From: Methylophaga sp. 42_25_T18
GTDB taxonomy: Bacteria; Pseudomonadota; Gammaproteobacteria; Nitrosococcales; Methylophagaceae
Assembly (NCBI GenBank): GCA_002163085.1
Contig: MAAJ01000001.1
Span: 1-64,000, forward strand
DNA length: 64,000 nucleotides
Reading direction: 5' to 3'
The notes under the pieces were generated by a model. It worked only from the letters and a program-made list of their open reading frames with translations. It searched no databases and was not told where the DNA came from. Shown here piece by piece: positions 27,882 to 38,806 of the stretch. How positions within the stretch are numbered: the first letter of the stretch is position 1; each line of letters begins with the position of its first letter. The translations under genes were made by a program, and so were the position numbers.

Positions 27882-27912
27882 TAAAAAAGCCCCAAATAAC
27901 TGGGGCTGTTTT
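27882..27912 (-). terminator. Terminator of the receiver-like gene
   Basis: AGCCCCA (27888-27894) pairs with TGGGGCT (27901-27907) around AATAAC. On the minus strand six Ts follow. It ends the receiver-like gene whose stop is at 27946 and separates it from the truncated phosphatase. Confidence 0.85.
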
Positions 27913-27945
27913 TAAATTCTTGATGATTAAGCTAGGACTAGCAGA

Positions 27946-28376
27946 TCATGCTGCATCACTGCGATAGAATGCAGAAGAAAAACGATTTAACATTTCTGCC
28001 ACTAAAGTTCGGGGCAACCAAGCCTCGCCATCATGTACCACTCTCACAGCTTTAGCTAATTTTTCATGTTGCGCCGCAGTAATATAGCCACGCGCTTTAA
28101 AACCGGAATCTTGTAACATCTCGAAGGTCGGTGCCTCGTCAGTTAAAAACAAGGTTTGTGCATCAGGGTAACTTTTGCTCAAAAAGTGGCAAAGCATATC
28201 CACACTGATCTTTTCTTCATCATTTTTTAAAATAAAGATATCTGGTTGAAAGAAACCAACTTGAGCTACCGTGATTTCAATCGTGGTCGGTTTGACATCG
28301 GTCACATTCATATCTTTATGCTGCGCAAGCAATTGCACTTCAGCACTGATATCACTTCCAATAATCACAACATTAA

Positions 28377-28380
<4 letters not shown>
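27946..28380 (-). CDS. Receiver-like response regulator protein (degenerate)
   Basis: The 144-aa product (from MINVVIIGSDIS) looks like a CheY-fold domain in length and beta-strand pattern (INVVIIGSD, PDIFILKN, DAQTLFLTDE, FKARGYITAAQ) and ends in a linker-like DGEAWLPRTLVAEMLNRFSS as in NarL/LuxR regulators, but the helix-turn-helix is absent. The acceptor strand reads QPDIFILKNDEE, without a clear phospho-aspartate. The ATG at 28380 overlaps the slmA stop (ATGA), with AAGG about 8 nt upstream. It may be a pseudo-receiver or a truncated regulator; uncertain. Confidence 0.55.
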
Positions 28381-29902
<1,522 letters not shown>

Positions 29903-29910
29903 TTAATCTT

Positions 29911-32373
29911 TTAAAAGGATAAGGTCATCGACGGTTTAACTTGCAACATCTGTTGCTTAAACTGTTGTTTGATTTGTTCAAGTTCATCAGCACTGTTCGC
30001 CTCAAAACGTAGCGTCATGCCCGGCATCGTATTTGAAGCTCTAACGAGTCCCCAGCCATGTGGATAATCAGCACGTAAGCCATCAATAGTAATAATTTCT
30101 GCACCTGGAAAACTAGCTTCAGACACTAACTGCTCCACAAACTGTTCACTCTCACCGTCATTCATTTCAAGTAGGATTTCTGAGGTACTTTCTCGATATG
30201 GCAAGGCCGAAAACACTTCAGTCGGTGTACGTTCGAGTGGATCATTACTTAAGAACTCTAATAATCGGCAGGCAGCATATAGGCCATCATCAAAGCCAAA
30301 CCAGCGTTCACTGAAGAAAATGTGGCCGCTCATTTCACCCGCAAGTTTTGCCCCGGTCTCTTGCATTTTATTTTTAATAATTGAATAACCCGATGGACTC
30401 ATAATGGCGGTGCCACCCGAACGCGTAATTGATTCTTCCAGTAGATTCGTACTTTTCACATCATAAATGATAGTGGCATCTGGCTCTCGCGACAAAATAT
30501 CCTGAGCAAACATCACTAATAATCTGTCAGGCCAAATCGGTTGACCGTTAGCATCAACCACACCCAGTCGGTCACCATCACCATCAAACGCTAAACCTAA
30601 TTCTGCTTCATGCTGCTGTACCGCGGCCACCAAATCTTGCAAATTTTCTTCTTGGCTTGGATTAGGGTTATGGTTGGGAAAGCTACCATCTACCTCACAG
30701 TGTAACTCGATGACTTCACAGCCAAATTCTCGTAACAGTCTTGGTGCCACTGCACCCGCAATGCCATTACCACAATCAACCACAATTTTAATCGAACGTG
30801 TGGTTTTAACATCGTCGACAATACGTTTAATATAGTTATCAACGACATTTGCTTCATTTAATGTGCCTTTGCCGGTAGAAAAATCATCTTGTTCAATTCG
30901 TTGATATAAAACTTGAAAATCGGGGCCCGATAAGGTTTTACCGGCAAGCACAATTTTCAAACCATTGTATTCAGCGGGGTTATGACTACCGGTCACCATG
31001 ACGCCTGACTTTGTACCCAGCTCTTCGCAGGCAAAATACAATAACGGCGTAGGTACTCGGCCAATATCGATCACACTACACCCACTGGCTAAGATGCCAT
31101 CGATTAACGCTTTCGCAAGACTATCACTCGATAAGCGCCCATCACGACCAACAACAATACGAGGATGCTTTTGCTCTAGCGCTTCACTACCTATCGCCTT
31201 ACCAATGACAATAAAGGTATCTTCATTGATACCCTCGCCCACGATTCCACGAATGTCATAGGTTTTAAAAATACTGGCATCAATTTCTGTTAGGTCTTTT
31301 AATTCTTGTTCTGCTTCTTCCACTAAGCTACTGCCTTCTCCTACTGCCTCACCGGCCTCATCAGAGGACGCCTGATTTTTTGCCACCCTTTTTTTTGACT
31401 TGGCTTTGGTATGTTCTCGTCCCATGGTCTGGATATCATCAACGACATCATGGAGTGGACGATATGCCATTTTGTATTTTGGTTTTAACATGCCTTTTTG
31501 CAAATCTACCAGTTGTTTTCGCAATGTCTTCACATCATGTTTTAGCAATAGCCGCTGCCATGTTTCGCGTAAAAACCATAATGCCACCAATACAATAAGC
31601 AGTGATGCTAATAATACGATCGGTAACACTGATGATTTATTACTGCTAGGCCAATACGACAGGCGCCAATAACTATTGGGGATTGCCTTAGTAAAGCTTG
31701 CTACACCTTGTTTCCATTGAACGTCGCCCTTACTCATGACCTTAGCGAGTTGCTTGCTGCCCTGCTGAAACTCCAGATAGCCCTGACCGCCATATTCTTC
31801 TACCAGCAGTGTATCAACCACATCTGGTGTTACCGCGACTAACAGGACGCCAACCACCAGCTCATTCGCGTCGGTGATTCGCTGCGCCAATAACAAATAA
31901 GCCTTATCCGTGCCAAGAGCTAAAATACCCATCGGTGCACTACCCACCTTTTTCGCCTGCCGTAGACTATTTAACGTCGCAAAGGTAATCGGCAAACAAG
32001 CACTAGGGTCGGGTTGATCCACCGCGGCGGCAATTAAACAGACCTTGCTTGCATTGGGGAATAACGAACTCAATAATCGCTGCTGTTGCTCGATGAGTAT
32101 TTCATTCTGTGATGCTAAGGCAATAGCGAGTTCCGGTGACTTGGCTGTTGAGGCCACTTGGTCAGCCATCGCTTGTACTCGGGCAGAAACAGACGAAAAA
32201 ATCTGCTGTGATGTTTGTTGTTGATACTTACTTTGCAGATCCTGTAATTGCTTATTAGCTTGCTGATCTTGCCAAAAAAGTCCGATTACCACGGCAAAAC
32301 AACTTAATACCAAGGTTAAAAGTGCAATTGGCTTGCCGCCAATTTTCACTGCCAATTTAGTTAATTTTTCCAT
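29911..32373 (-). CDS. algC: Phosphomannomutase/phosphoglucomutase, membrane-anchored long form
   Basis: The enzyme interconverts hexose 6- and 1-phosphates for LPS and exopolysaccharide precursors. The 820-aa product has an N-terminal half with two membrane helices (about 14-32 and 249-268) bracketing a periplasmic sensor-like region, then a charged linker (about 300-365). The mutase domain starts at IFKTYDIRGIVGEG (about 368), with active-site Ser463 in TGSHNP and the metal site DGDGD at 597-601; GEMSGHIFF binds the sugar. The length is near twice that of a soluble AlgC. It lies between dut and argB, the classical gammaproteobacterial order. Confidence 0.93.
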   Translation of the reverse strand: MEKLTKLAVKIGGKPIALLTLVLSCFAVVIGLFWQDQQANKQLQDLQSKYQQQTSQQIFSSVSARVQAMADQVASTAKSPELAIALASQNEILIEQQQRLLSSLFPNASKVCLIAAAVDQPDPSACLPITFATLNSLRQAKKVGSAPMGILALGTDKAYLLLAQRITDANELVVGVLLVAVTPDVVDTLLVEEYGGQGYLEFQQGSKQLAKVMSKGDVQWKQGVASFTKAIPNSYWRLSYWPSSNKSSVLPIVLLASLLIVLVALWFLRETWQRLLLKHDVKTLRKQLVDLQKGMLKPKYKMAYRPLHDVVDDIQTMGREHTKAKSKKRVAKNQASSDEAGEAVGEGSSLVEEAEQELKDLTEIDASIFKTYDIRGIVGEGINEDTFIVIGKAIGSEALEQKHPRIVVGRDGRLSSDSLAKALIDGILASGCSVIDIGRVPTPLLYFACEELGTKSGVMVTGSHNPAEYNGLKIVLAGKTLSGPDFQVLYQRIEQDDFSTGKGTLNEANVVDNYIKRIVDDVKTTRSIKIVVDCGNGIAGAVAPRLLREFGCEVIELHCEVDGSFPNHNPNPSQEENLQDLVAAVQQHEAELGLAFDGDGDRLGVVDANGQPIWPDRLLVMFAQDILSREPDATIIYDVKSTNLLEESITRSGGTAIMSPSGYSIIKNKMQETGAKLAGEMSGHIFFSERWFGFDDGLYAACRLLEFLSNDPLERTPTEVFSALPYRESTSEILLEMNDGESEQFVEQLVSEASFPGAEIITIDGLRADYPHGWGLVRASNTMPGMTLRFEANSADELEQIKQQFKQQMLQVKPSMTLSF

Positions 32374-32396
32374 CCCTTTCCCTTTTAACCAAATGA

Positions 32397-32852
32397 TTAA
32401 TGTCGGCCTGTATGACCAAAGCCACCTGTGCCTCGTTCTGAACTGGTAAATTCGTCAACCTGCTCAAAGCCAACTTGAGCCACAGGAATAAAGACCATTT
32501 GAGCAATCCGCTCACCGATCACAATTTCGAATTCAGTTTGTCCTCGGTTCCAACATGATACAAACACTTGTCCCTGATAATCACTATCAATCAACCCAAC
32601 CAAATTACCCAATACGATGCCATGTTTATGGCCTAAACCTGAGCGAGGTAATAACACCGCAGCCAAACTAGGATCATCAATATGTATCGCCAAACCTGTT
32701 GGAATTAATATGGTTTTTCCTGGCGATAAAACAATATTCTCATCTAAGCATGCCCGAAGATCTAAACCCGCCGATCCGGTTGTTGCGTAGTCAGGTAAAT
32801 CAATTGACTCACCCAGCCTAGGATCAAGCAGTTTTAGTTGTATTTTTTGCAT
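32397..32852 (-). CDS. dut: dUTP diphosphatase
   Basis: Dut hydrolyses dUTP to dUMP, limiting uracil in DNA and feeding dTMP synthesis. The 151-aa product has all the trimer motifs: [47 protein letters not shown] and the C-terminal [12 protein letters not shown]. The ATG at 32852 overlaps the end of coaBC by 29 nt; a TTG four codons earlier adds no conserved residues. Confidence 0.96.
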   Translation of the reverse strand: MQKIQLKLLDPRLGESIDLPDYATTGSAGLDLRACLDENIVLSPGKTILIPTGLAIHIDDPSLAAVLLPRSGLGHKHGIVLGNLVGLIDSDYQGQVFVSCWNRGQTEFEIVIGERIAQMVFIPVAQVGFEQVDEFTSSERGTGGFGHTGRH

Positions 32853-34056
32853 TATATTGCTCAATAATTAAAGTCATTAAATCTCTAGCCAACTGCCCTT
32901 TTGAAGTCAGAGCCAATGCGCGCGAGCCATTTTCCCAAAATACTTCCAAGGCATTTTGATCAACGGAAAATCCTAAACCATTACCAACCTGGTTAGCCGC
33001 AATCATATCCAAACCCTTGCGTTGTAATTTTTCCTGCGCGTAAAGTGACACATCCTGTGTTTCTGCCGCAAAACCAACGACAAAAGGCTTATCTTCTTGT
33101 TGTGCAACATCTGCAACAATATCGCGTGTTGGCTCTAATTCTATGCTCAACGAATCATGGTCTATTTTTTTAATTTTATTTTCCATCAATTCAATAGGTC
33201 GATAATCAGCCACCGCAGCACAGCTAATAAAAATGTCACTTCCACCTATTTCCATCATCACACTTTCATACATCACTTGCGCGGTTTCAACATCAATTCG
33301 GTTAACACTAGTCGGCGTTGCTAAGTGTACAGGTCCAGCAATCAACGTGACCTCCGCTCCCGCTTCAACCGCCGCTTGAGCAACAGCAAACCCCATTTTT
33401 CCCGAACTTCTATTGCCGATAAACCGTACTGGGTCAATAGGCTCAAAAGTCGGACCCGCTGTTATCAACACCCGTCTTCCCTGTAACTTTTTAGGCACAA
33501 GTAACTGATTCAGTTCAGCAACAATATCCACCGGCTCTAATAAACGACCTTCGCCTTGTTCTCCACAAGCTTGATCACCACTCGCGGGGCCTAACACCTG
33601 CACACCTCTTGATCGTAATAATTCAAGATTAGCTATCGTTGCTTGATTAGACCACATCTTGTTATTCATTGCCGGTGCAATTGCAAGTGGGGACTCACTC
33701 GCTAAACTCAGTGCCGATAATAAATCATCTGCCCGACCTTGTGCCAACCTGGCAATCACATCGGCACTTGCCGGCGCAACTAAAATCCAATCGGCCCAGC
33801 GAGCCAAGGTAATATGCCCCATAGCAGATTCCTGATCTGCATCCAATAAATCAAGTGCCACAGGGTGACCACTTAGCGTTTGCAGTGTTAGCGGCGTAAT
33901 AAATTCACACGCTGACTTAGTCATCACCACCCTAACTTCAGCGCCTGCGTCACCAAGGCGTCTCACTAAATCAGCTGATTTATAAGCGGCAATACTGCCA
34001 GTCACACCTAAAACAATCTGCTTTCCCGCAAGCGGACGCATGTGCTTATCACTCAT
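32824..34056 (-). CDS. coaBC: Bifunctional CoaBC (phosphopantothenoylcysteine synthetase/decarboxylase)
   Basis: CoaBC makes 4'-phosphopantetheine for coenzyme A. The N-terminal flavin decarboxylase has [20 protein letters not shown], the active-site APAMNNKMW and GEQGEGRL. The C-terminal CTP-dependent synthetase starts at [20 protein letters not shown] and has [10 protein letters not shown]. The ATG at 34056 overlaps the end of the yihY-type gene by 8 nt. Another in-frame ATG (MRPLAG, 34041) is possible. It is coupled to dut downstream. Confidence 0.96.
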   Translation of the reverse strand: MSDKHMRPLAGKQIVLGVTGSIAAYKSADLVRRLGDAGAEVRVVMTKSACEFITPLTLQTLSGHPVALDLLDADQESAMGHITLARWADWILVAPASADVIARLAQGRADDLLSALSLASESPLAIAPAMNNKMWSNQATIANLELLRSRGVQVLGPASGDQACGEQGEGRLLEPVDIVAELNQLLVPKKLQGRRVLITAGPTFEPIDPVRFIGNRSSGKMGFAVAQAAVEAGAEVTLIAGPVHLATPTSVNRIDVETAQVMYESVMMEIGGSDIFISCAAVADYRPIELMENKIKKIDHDSLSIELEPTRDIVADVAQQEDKPFVVGFAAETQDVSLYAQEKLQRKGLDMIAANQVGNGLGFSVDQNALEVFWENGSRALALTSKGQLARDLMTLIIEQYNAKNTTKTA

Positions 34057-35386
34057 GTTCAGCTTTACCCATCGCCAAATCACGCAAGGTCAGTTTTGCT
34101 AATACCGATGACTGCGCATCCCCCAAACGTTGTAAAAGCTGTTCCACGGCTGGCTCAGCTAAACTTTTCACGATCATCACCTCGGATTCTTCAGCGGTAC
34201 GCAAGCACTGCAAAATAGTATCAACACCAATACTGTCAATATCCTGAGCAGGTACATATCGAGGTTCATCACCAACAAGCTCAACCAATAAATCACCCTG
34301 TTCCAAACTTAACAATAGTTCTTGCAAAGTATCACTGGTTAAGCCTGTTTCTTGCTCAAGATCATGCAAAGACAAGGCAGGTTCTTGTAACGTGAATTGA
34401 CGGGCAATCACCGCCATCAGCCACAGTCCTTCTTTCTCACGCAAACGAGGACTCAAGTTATATGATTGGCCTCCCAGACGAACTAACTTGGGATGTTGTA
34501 AATAAAATGCCACTTGAGAACCGGTTAACAAGATAAACCACGCTAAATACAACCAAATCATAAAGAAAAATAGAATCGCAAAACTGGAATAAATCGCGGT
34601 GTAATTCGTCGATGAGGCGACAAACGAGGCAAAGATCATTCCCACCGTCACCCACAGTACACCGGCTACCGAAGCGCCGATCAATGCCGGCGTTAATTTA
34701 ACCTCGGTATTGGGAATAAACTTATATAAGAAGGTAAAGGCAAAAATAATCATCAAATAAGGTATCAGCTTAGTCGCATACAATATCAACGTGCCAAAAG
34801 GCTCAATTGCTTGTAGTTGTTGAACCACATCATGATTCAATACCGTTGCCGCCAAACCAAGTCCGGTAAATACCAATACCGGACCTATCATCACCACACT
34901 TAAATAATCGGTAAAGCGACGAGCGAGAGTTCGAGGACGTTTAACCCGCCATACAAAATTAAATGCATTTTCAATTTTCTGCACCAAGGCAATGATGGTA
35001 TAAAATAGCATCGCCACACCCACCGACCCCAGGACTCCAACTTTTACATTTTGTACAAAACCAATGATATTGGTCGTAATTTCTACTCCCTTCGTACCAA
35101 GTGGTTCCAAGACGCTTAACAACAAAGGTTCTATTTGATTGTGCACCCCAAACGCTTTTAGCACTGAAAATGCAACGGCAATGAGTGGTACCAACGATAA
35201 CAAGGTGGTGAACACCAAACTCATCGCTCGCAGGTTTAACTCACCCGTGGCTAGTTCACGCACCATGATGTAACAAACCCGCAAGGTATTTATTAACCAA
35301 CGCCATAGAGCATTTGATTGCTCTGATACGTCTTGCCAAAGTGTGACTTGAAAAAATGTTTTTATTTTTGTTAAAAATTCAATCAT
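34049..35386 (-). CDS. yihY: YihY/BrkB family membrane protein
   Basis: The 445-aa product belongs to the YihY/BrkB family of six-helix inner-membrane proteins (formerly miscalled RNase BN). Signature segments are LRAMSLVFTTLLSLVPLIAV and LYKFIPNTEVKLTPALIGAS. The last 150 residues form a soluble, winged-helix-like tail (ETGLTSDTLQELLLSLEQGD). The function is unknown. The ATG at 35386 has AGGA 6 nt upstream. It ends inside the coaBC start. Confidence 0.88.
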   Translation of the reverse strand: MIEFLTKIKTFFQVTLWQDVSEQSNALWRWLINTLRVCYIMVRELATGELNLRAMSLVFTTLLSLVPLIAVAFSVLKAFGVHNQIEPLLLSVLEPLGTKGVEITTNIIGFVQNVKVGVLGSVGVAMLFYTIIALVQKIENAFNFVWRVKRPRTLARRFTDYLSVVMIGPVLVFTGLGLAATVLNHDVVQQLQAIEPFGTLILYATKLIPYLMIIFAFTFLYKFIPNTEVKLTPALIGASVAGVLWVTVGMIFASFVASSTNYTAIYSSFAILFFFMIWLYLAWFILLTGSQVAFYLQHPKLVRLGGQSYNLSPRLREKEGLWLMAVIARQFTLQEPALSLHDLEQETGLTSDTLQELLLSLEQGDLLVELVGDEPRYVPAQDIDSIGVDTILQCLRTAEESEVMIVKSLAEPAVEQLLQRLGDAQSSVLAKLTLRDLAMGKAEHE

Positions 35387-35422
35387 CAAAGGTCCTATTC
35401 CCTTGTTTATTATTGCCAGATT

Positions 35423-36181
35423 TTAAACCGGATTATCTATATCAATAAACTGATTTTGTATATCAAATTGCTGAGCAAGGTGTTCGCCCAAGGCTAATAC
35501 GCCATATCGCTCCGTGGCATGGTGACCTGCCGCAAAATAATTTATGCCTAATTCACGTGCCAAATGCACGGTTTGTTCTGAAATCTCACCGCTCAAAAAT
35601 GCATCCAAGCCTAATTCAGCCGCTTGCTGAATATAATCTTGTGCCGCGCCGGTACACCAACCTATGGTTGTAATAGGCCGGTCATGAGCCTGAATCACTA
35701 ACGGTTCTCGTTCTAGCTGTTGCCTCAAGTGATCGGCTAATTCATGCACAGACTGAGGTTCGGCTAAACAGCCACACATGGCGAGTGCAGGATCTCCCGT
35801 TCCCGAAATACGCCCATCAACTTCAAACCCTAGTAATTCGGATAATTGCACATTATTACCTAAAGAGGGATGGGCATCCAAGGGCAAATGATAAGCGATC
35901 AAGTTAACGTTATTCAGCAGTAACTGTTTTAATCGTTTCTGTTTCACCCCGATCACCCTAGGGTCTTCACCTCGCCAAAAATAACCATGATGAACAATAA
36001 TGGTATCAGCGCCGACATCCAAAGCTGCTTCTATCAGATCTTGGCTGGCCGTCACTCCTGTCACCAGCGTATGAACCTGCTCTTGCCCCTCTACTTGCAA
36101 TCCATTCGGACAGTAATCTTGGAACCGATTAGGCTCTAATAAAGTCTCAAGATAGGATAGAAGCTCAGTTCGCGGTATCAT
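35423..36181 (-). CDS. Nif3-like dinuclear metal protein (YbgI)
   Basis: The 252-aa product is a Nif3/YbgI family protein with two metal-binding regions: an N-terminal [12 protein letters not shown] with [13 protein letters not shown] and a C-terminal [12 protein letters not shown]. YbgI forms a toroid and has been linked to a GTP cyclohydrolase-type activity and to hydrolase roles, but the physiological role is unsettled. I start at the ATG at 36181 (MIPRTELLS), with AGGGA about 9 nt upstream. Confidence 0.9.
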   Translation of the reverse strand: MIPRTELLSYLETLLEPNRFQDYCPNGLQVEGQEQVHTLVTGVTASQDLIEAALDVGADTIIVHHGYFWRGEDPRVIGVKQKRLKQLLLNNVNLIAYHLPLDAHPSLGNNVQLSELLGFEVDGRISGTGDPALAMCGCLAEPQSVHELADHLRQQLEREPLVIQAHDRPITTIGWCTGAAQDYIQQAAELGLDAFLSGEISEQTVHLARELGINYFAAGHHATERYGVLALGEHLAQQFDIQNQFIDIDNPV

Positions 36182-36269
36182 CGTGTTGATCCCTATCACA
36201 AATTAAAGTGGTCACTATATACCTAAACCTGCATGTAGATGTAGTTTAGCTATAAAAAAACTGGAGACA

Positions 36270-36941
36270 ATGAAGATGGATGCAGTCAGTATAATTGCCC
36301 TTAGTATGGGCGCCGCTTGGGCCAGTGGAATAAATTTATACGCCACGCTTTTTATGCTGGGTTATATGGGCACAACGGGCAACATTAACTTACCTGCTGA
36401 ACTGGAGGTATTAAGCAACCCAATGGTAATGGGCGCTGCCGGCTTTATGTATTGCGTAGAGTTTTTTGCCGACAAAATTCCTGGTGTTGACTCCGGTTGG
36501 GACACGATTCATACCTTCATCCGTATTCCTGCTGGTGCCATGTTAGCATCCAGTGCAGTAGGCGATGTCACACCAGCCATTGAATTAACCGCCGCATTAT
36601 TAGGTGGTGTATTAGCGACCGGCACTCATACCACCAAAGCCGGGACTCGCCTGCTCATCAATACCTCACCAGAACCAGTGACCAACTGGACCGCATCGAT
36701 AAGTGAAGACTTACTGGTCATCGGTGGCCTCTGGGCGGCATTAAATCATCCAGTCTGGTTCCTTATCGGTTTAGTCGTTTTTGTTTTATTGATGATTTGG
36801 TTATTACCAAGATTATGGCGTTTGATTAAACGCATTATCTATCGCATAGGCAGTTGGCTAAGTTTATGTGAACCGCTACCTGTAGAAGAAACGGCACAGG
36901 TTATCGAACAACCCAGTCCAGCTGAACAATCTAAAACTTAA
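36270..36941 (+). CDS. DUF4126 family membrane protein
   Basis: The 223-aa protein has a hydrophobic, Ala/Gly-rich body with about four or five membrane segments and the DUF4126 start SIIALSMGAAWASGINLYAT. PGVDSGWDTIHTFIRIPAGA and GTHTTKAGTRLLINTSPEP are typical of the family, whose function is unknown. GGAG at 36263-36266 lies 3 nt before the ATG at 36270 and 9 nt before the in-frame ATG at 36276, so the true start may be the latter. The last codons overlap the convergent cheR by 4 nt. Confidence 0.85.
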   Translation: MKMDAVSIIALSMGAAWASGINLYATLFMLGYMGTTGNINLPAELEVLSNPMVMGAAGFMYCVEFFADKIPGVDSGWDTIHTFIRIPAGAMLASSAVGDVTPAIELTAALLGGVLATGTHTTKAGTRLLINTSPEPVTNWTASISEDLLVIGGLWAALNHPVWFLIGLVVFVLLMIWLLPRLWRLIKRIIYRIGSWLSLCEPLPVEETAQVIEQPSPAEQSKT

Positions 36942-37768
36942 GCCTTTAATCGGTAGTAGGTACCATGAGGACTACGGATCATGTCAAAAGCTTCCGTATA
37001 ACCACGGATGGTTTCAGAGGCACCCAAGAATAAGTAACCACCGGGGTTAAGGGATTTTGCCATACGTTGCAAGATATCTGTCTTGCGTTCAGCTGAAAAA
37101 TAAATCAGTACATTTCGGCAAAAAATAATGTCTAATTTGCCTAGACGTCCATAATCCAATAATAAGTTTTGCTCAGAAAAACTCACTCGCTGCTTAACGC
37201 TGTCGGCGACTTGCCAGCGGTCATCCTTAGCCTTAAAAAAGAGCCTCTTGCGTTCATCCGATATTCCGCGGCCTAAAATCGCATTGTCGTACTCCGCTAA
37301 TTTAGCTTCTGCCAGCATACTGGCAGAAATATCGGTAGCCACAATTTGGCTGTTTTTTACGCTACTTGTGGGGGCAGCTCTTAAATACTCTTCGATACTT
37401 ATACTGATCGTGTAAGGCTCTTGACCAGACGAACAAGCTGATGACCAAATACGAACCTGACGTACACCATTGCTGTCCAGTTCAGGAAAAACCGATTTAG
37501 TTAAAGCGTCAAAAGGAGTGCGGTCACGAAACCAAGAAGTCTCATTGGTCGTCATCGCATCAATCACCGCCGCTCGCAAATGACGAGGATGCCCCCGTTT
37601 TAGGATGCTCAACAACTCTGTCACTGTCGCAATTTTTTCTTCGCGGAGCAGTTTCGTAAGACGGCTAACAATCAAATATTGCTTGCCTTCTCCTAACAAT
37701 ATACCGCAAGCATCCTCAAGGAAGGTTTTGAAATGTTCGTAATCTAGTTGGCTAATATTTGTTGGCAT
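36938..37768 (-). CDS. cheR: Chemotaxis protein methyltransferase CheR
   Basis: CheR methylates glutamates of chemoreceptors using SAM. The 276-aa product has the helical N-terminal domain (1-80) and the catalytic domain with TTNETSWFRDRTPFDALTKS, the SAM loop IWSSACSSGQEPYTISI and DIIFCRNVLIYFS. It is alone, apart from other chemotaxis genes in this window. Confidence 0.94.
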   Translation of the reverse strand: MPTNISQLDYEHFKTFLEDACGILLGEGKQYLIVSRLTKLLREEKIATVTELLSILKRGHPRHLRAAVIDAMTTNETSWFRDRTPFDALTKSVFPELDSNGVRQVRIWSSACSSGQEPYTISISIEEYLRAAPTSSVKNSQIVATDISASMLAEAKLAEYDNAILGRGISDERKRLFFKAKDDRWQVADSVKQRVSFSEQNLLLDYGRLGKLDIIFCRNVLIYFSAERKTDILQRMAKSLNPGGYLFLGASETIRGYTEAFDMIRSPHGTYYRLKA

Positions 37769-37898
37769 ATAATTTTAGGTACTGGTTATAACGCAACGAC
37801 TATCGCATTTAGTGGGCATATCGTTTGGATGTTTATTCTGATCATCAATTTAACTATGTTATACAGTGACAATAACGTATCCACTGGGAATATACAAA

Positions 37899-38738
37899 AT
37901 GATTAATGTGCTCATCACTGGTTGCTCCAGCGGCATCGGCGCCTGTGCAGCAGAAAAATGTCATCAACGAGGCTATAACGTTATTGCCACGGTAAGAAAA
38001 GCTGAAGATCAACTGGCCTTACAACAGCTGGGCATTACCACCACCTTATTAGACCTTACCGATAGTGTCTCAATTCAACAGGCCGTGAGCTTCACCTTAA
38101 AACACTTCAATAATCAACTAGATGCTTTGTTTAATAACGCCGCTTATGGCCAACCAGGCGCAGTGGAAGACTTAAGTCGAGATACCTTACGTCAGCAGTT
38201 TGAAACTAATGTCTTTGGCACCCAGGAGTTAACCAACCTCGTCATTGCTCATATGCGAACACAAGGTTATGGCCGAATTATTTATAATAGTTCGGTATTA
38301 GGATTTGTATCTATGGCCTACCGTGGCGCCTACAATGCGAGTAAATATGCTGTGGAAGGCTTAGCCGATACCCTCAGGCAAGAGCTACATCATTCCGGCA
38401 TTTATATTAGTTTGATAGAGCCTGGTCCTATCCTCAGTCAATTTAGAGCCAATGCTTTTGCCAAATACCAACAACATATTGATAAAGACAGCAGTCATCA
38501 TCGTAATGTCTACTCCTCTATGGAACAGCGACTGACAAAACAGGGGCCTGCAGCGCCGTTTACTTTAGGCCCTGAAGCCGTGGTCAAAAAACTGATTCAT
38601 GCCATCGAAAGCAAACAACCCAAGGTCCGTTATTACGTCACTTTCCCCACCTATTTATTTGCTAGCCTCAAACGAGTTCTGCCACACCGATGGTTAGACT
38701 GGGTATTAATCAAAGTATCGCAGGATGAACATAAATAA
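37899..38738 (+). CDS. Short-chain dehydrogenase/reductase (SDR)
   Basis: The 279-aa product is a classical SDR with Rossmann loop TGCSSGIGACAA, NNAAYGQPG, catalytic Ser in NSSVLGFVSM and the YNASKYAVEG (YxxxK) pair. The substrate cannot be told; similar SDRs act on steroids, lipids or retinol-like alcohols. I chose the ATG at 37899 (MINVLITGCSS), because earlier codons add residues before the first strand. GGGAA lies about 9 nt upstream. Confidence 0.9.
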   Translation: MINVLITGCSSGIGACAAEKCHQRGYNVIATVRKAEDQLALQQLGITTTLLDLTDSVSIQQAVSFTLKHFNNQLDALFNNAAYGQPGAVEDLSRDTLRQQFETNVFGTQELTNLVIAHMRTQGYGRIIYNSSVLGFVSMAYRGAYNASKYAVEGLADTLRQELHHSGIYISLIEPGPILSQFRANAFAKYQQHIDKDSSHHRNVYSSMEQRLTKQGPAAPFTLGPEAVVKKLIHAIESKQPKVRYYVTFPTYLFASLKRVLPHRWLDWVLIKVSQDEHK

Positions 38739-38806
38739 ATCAGTCATTTGTTTTATGTTTTTTATGACATAATCATTCCTACTGATATTAAGGATATGTG
38801 CTAAAC

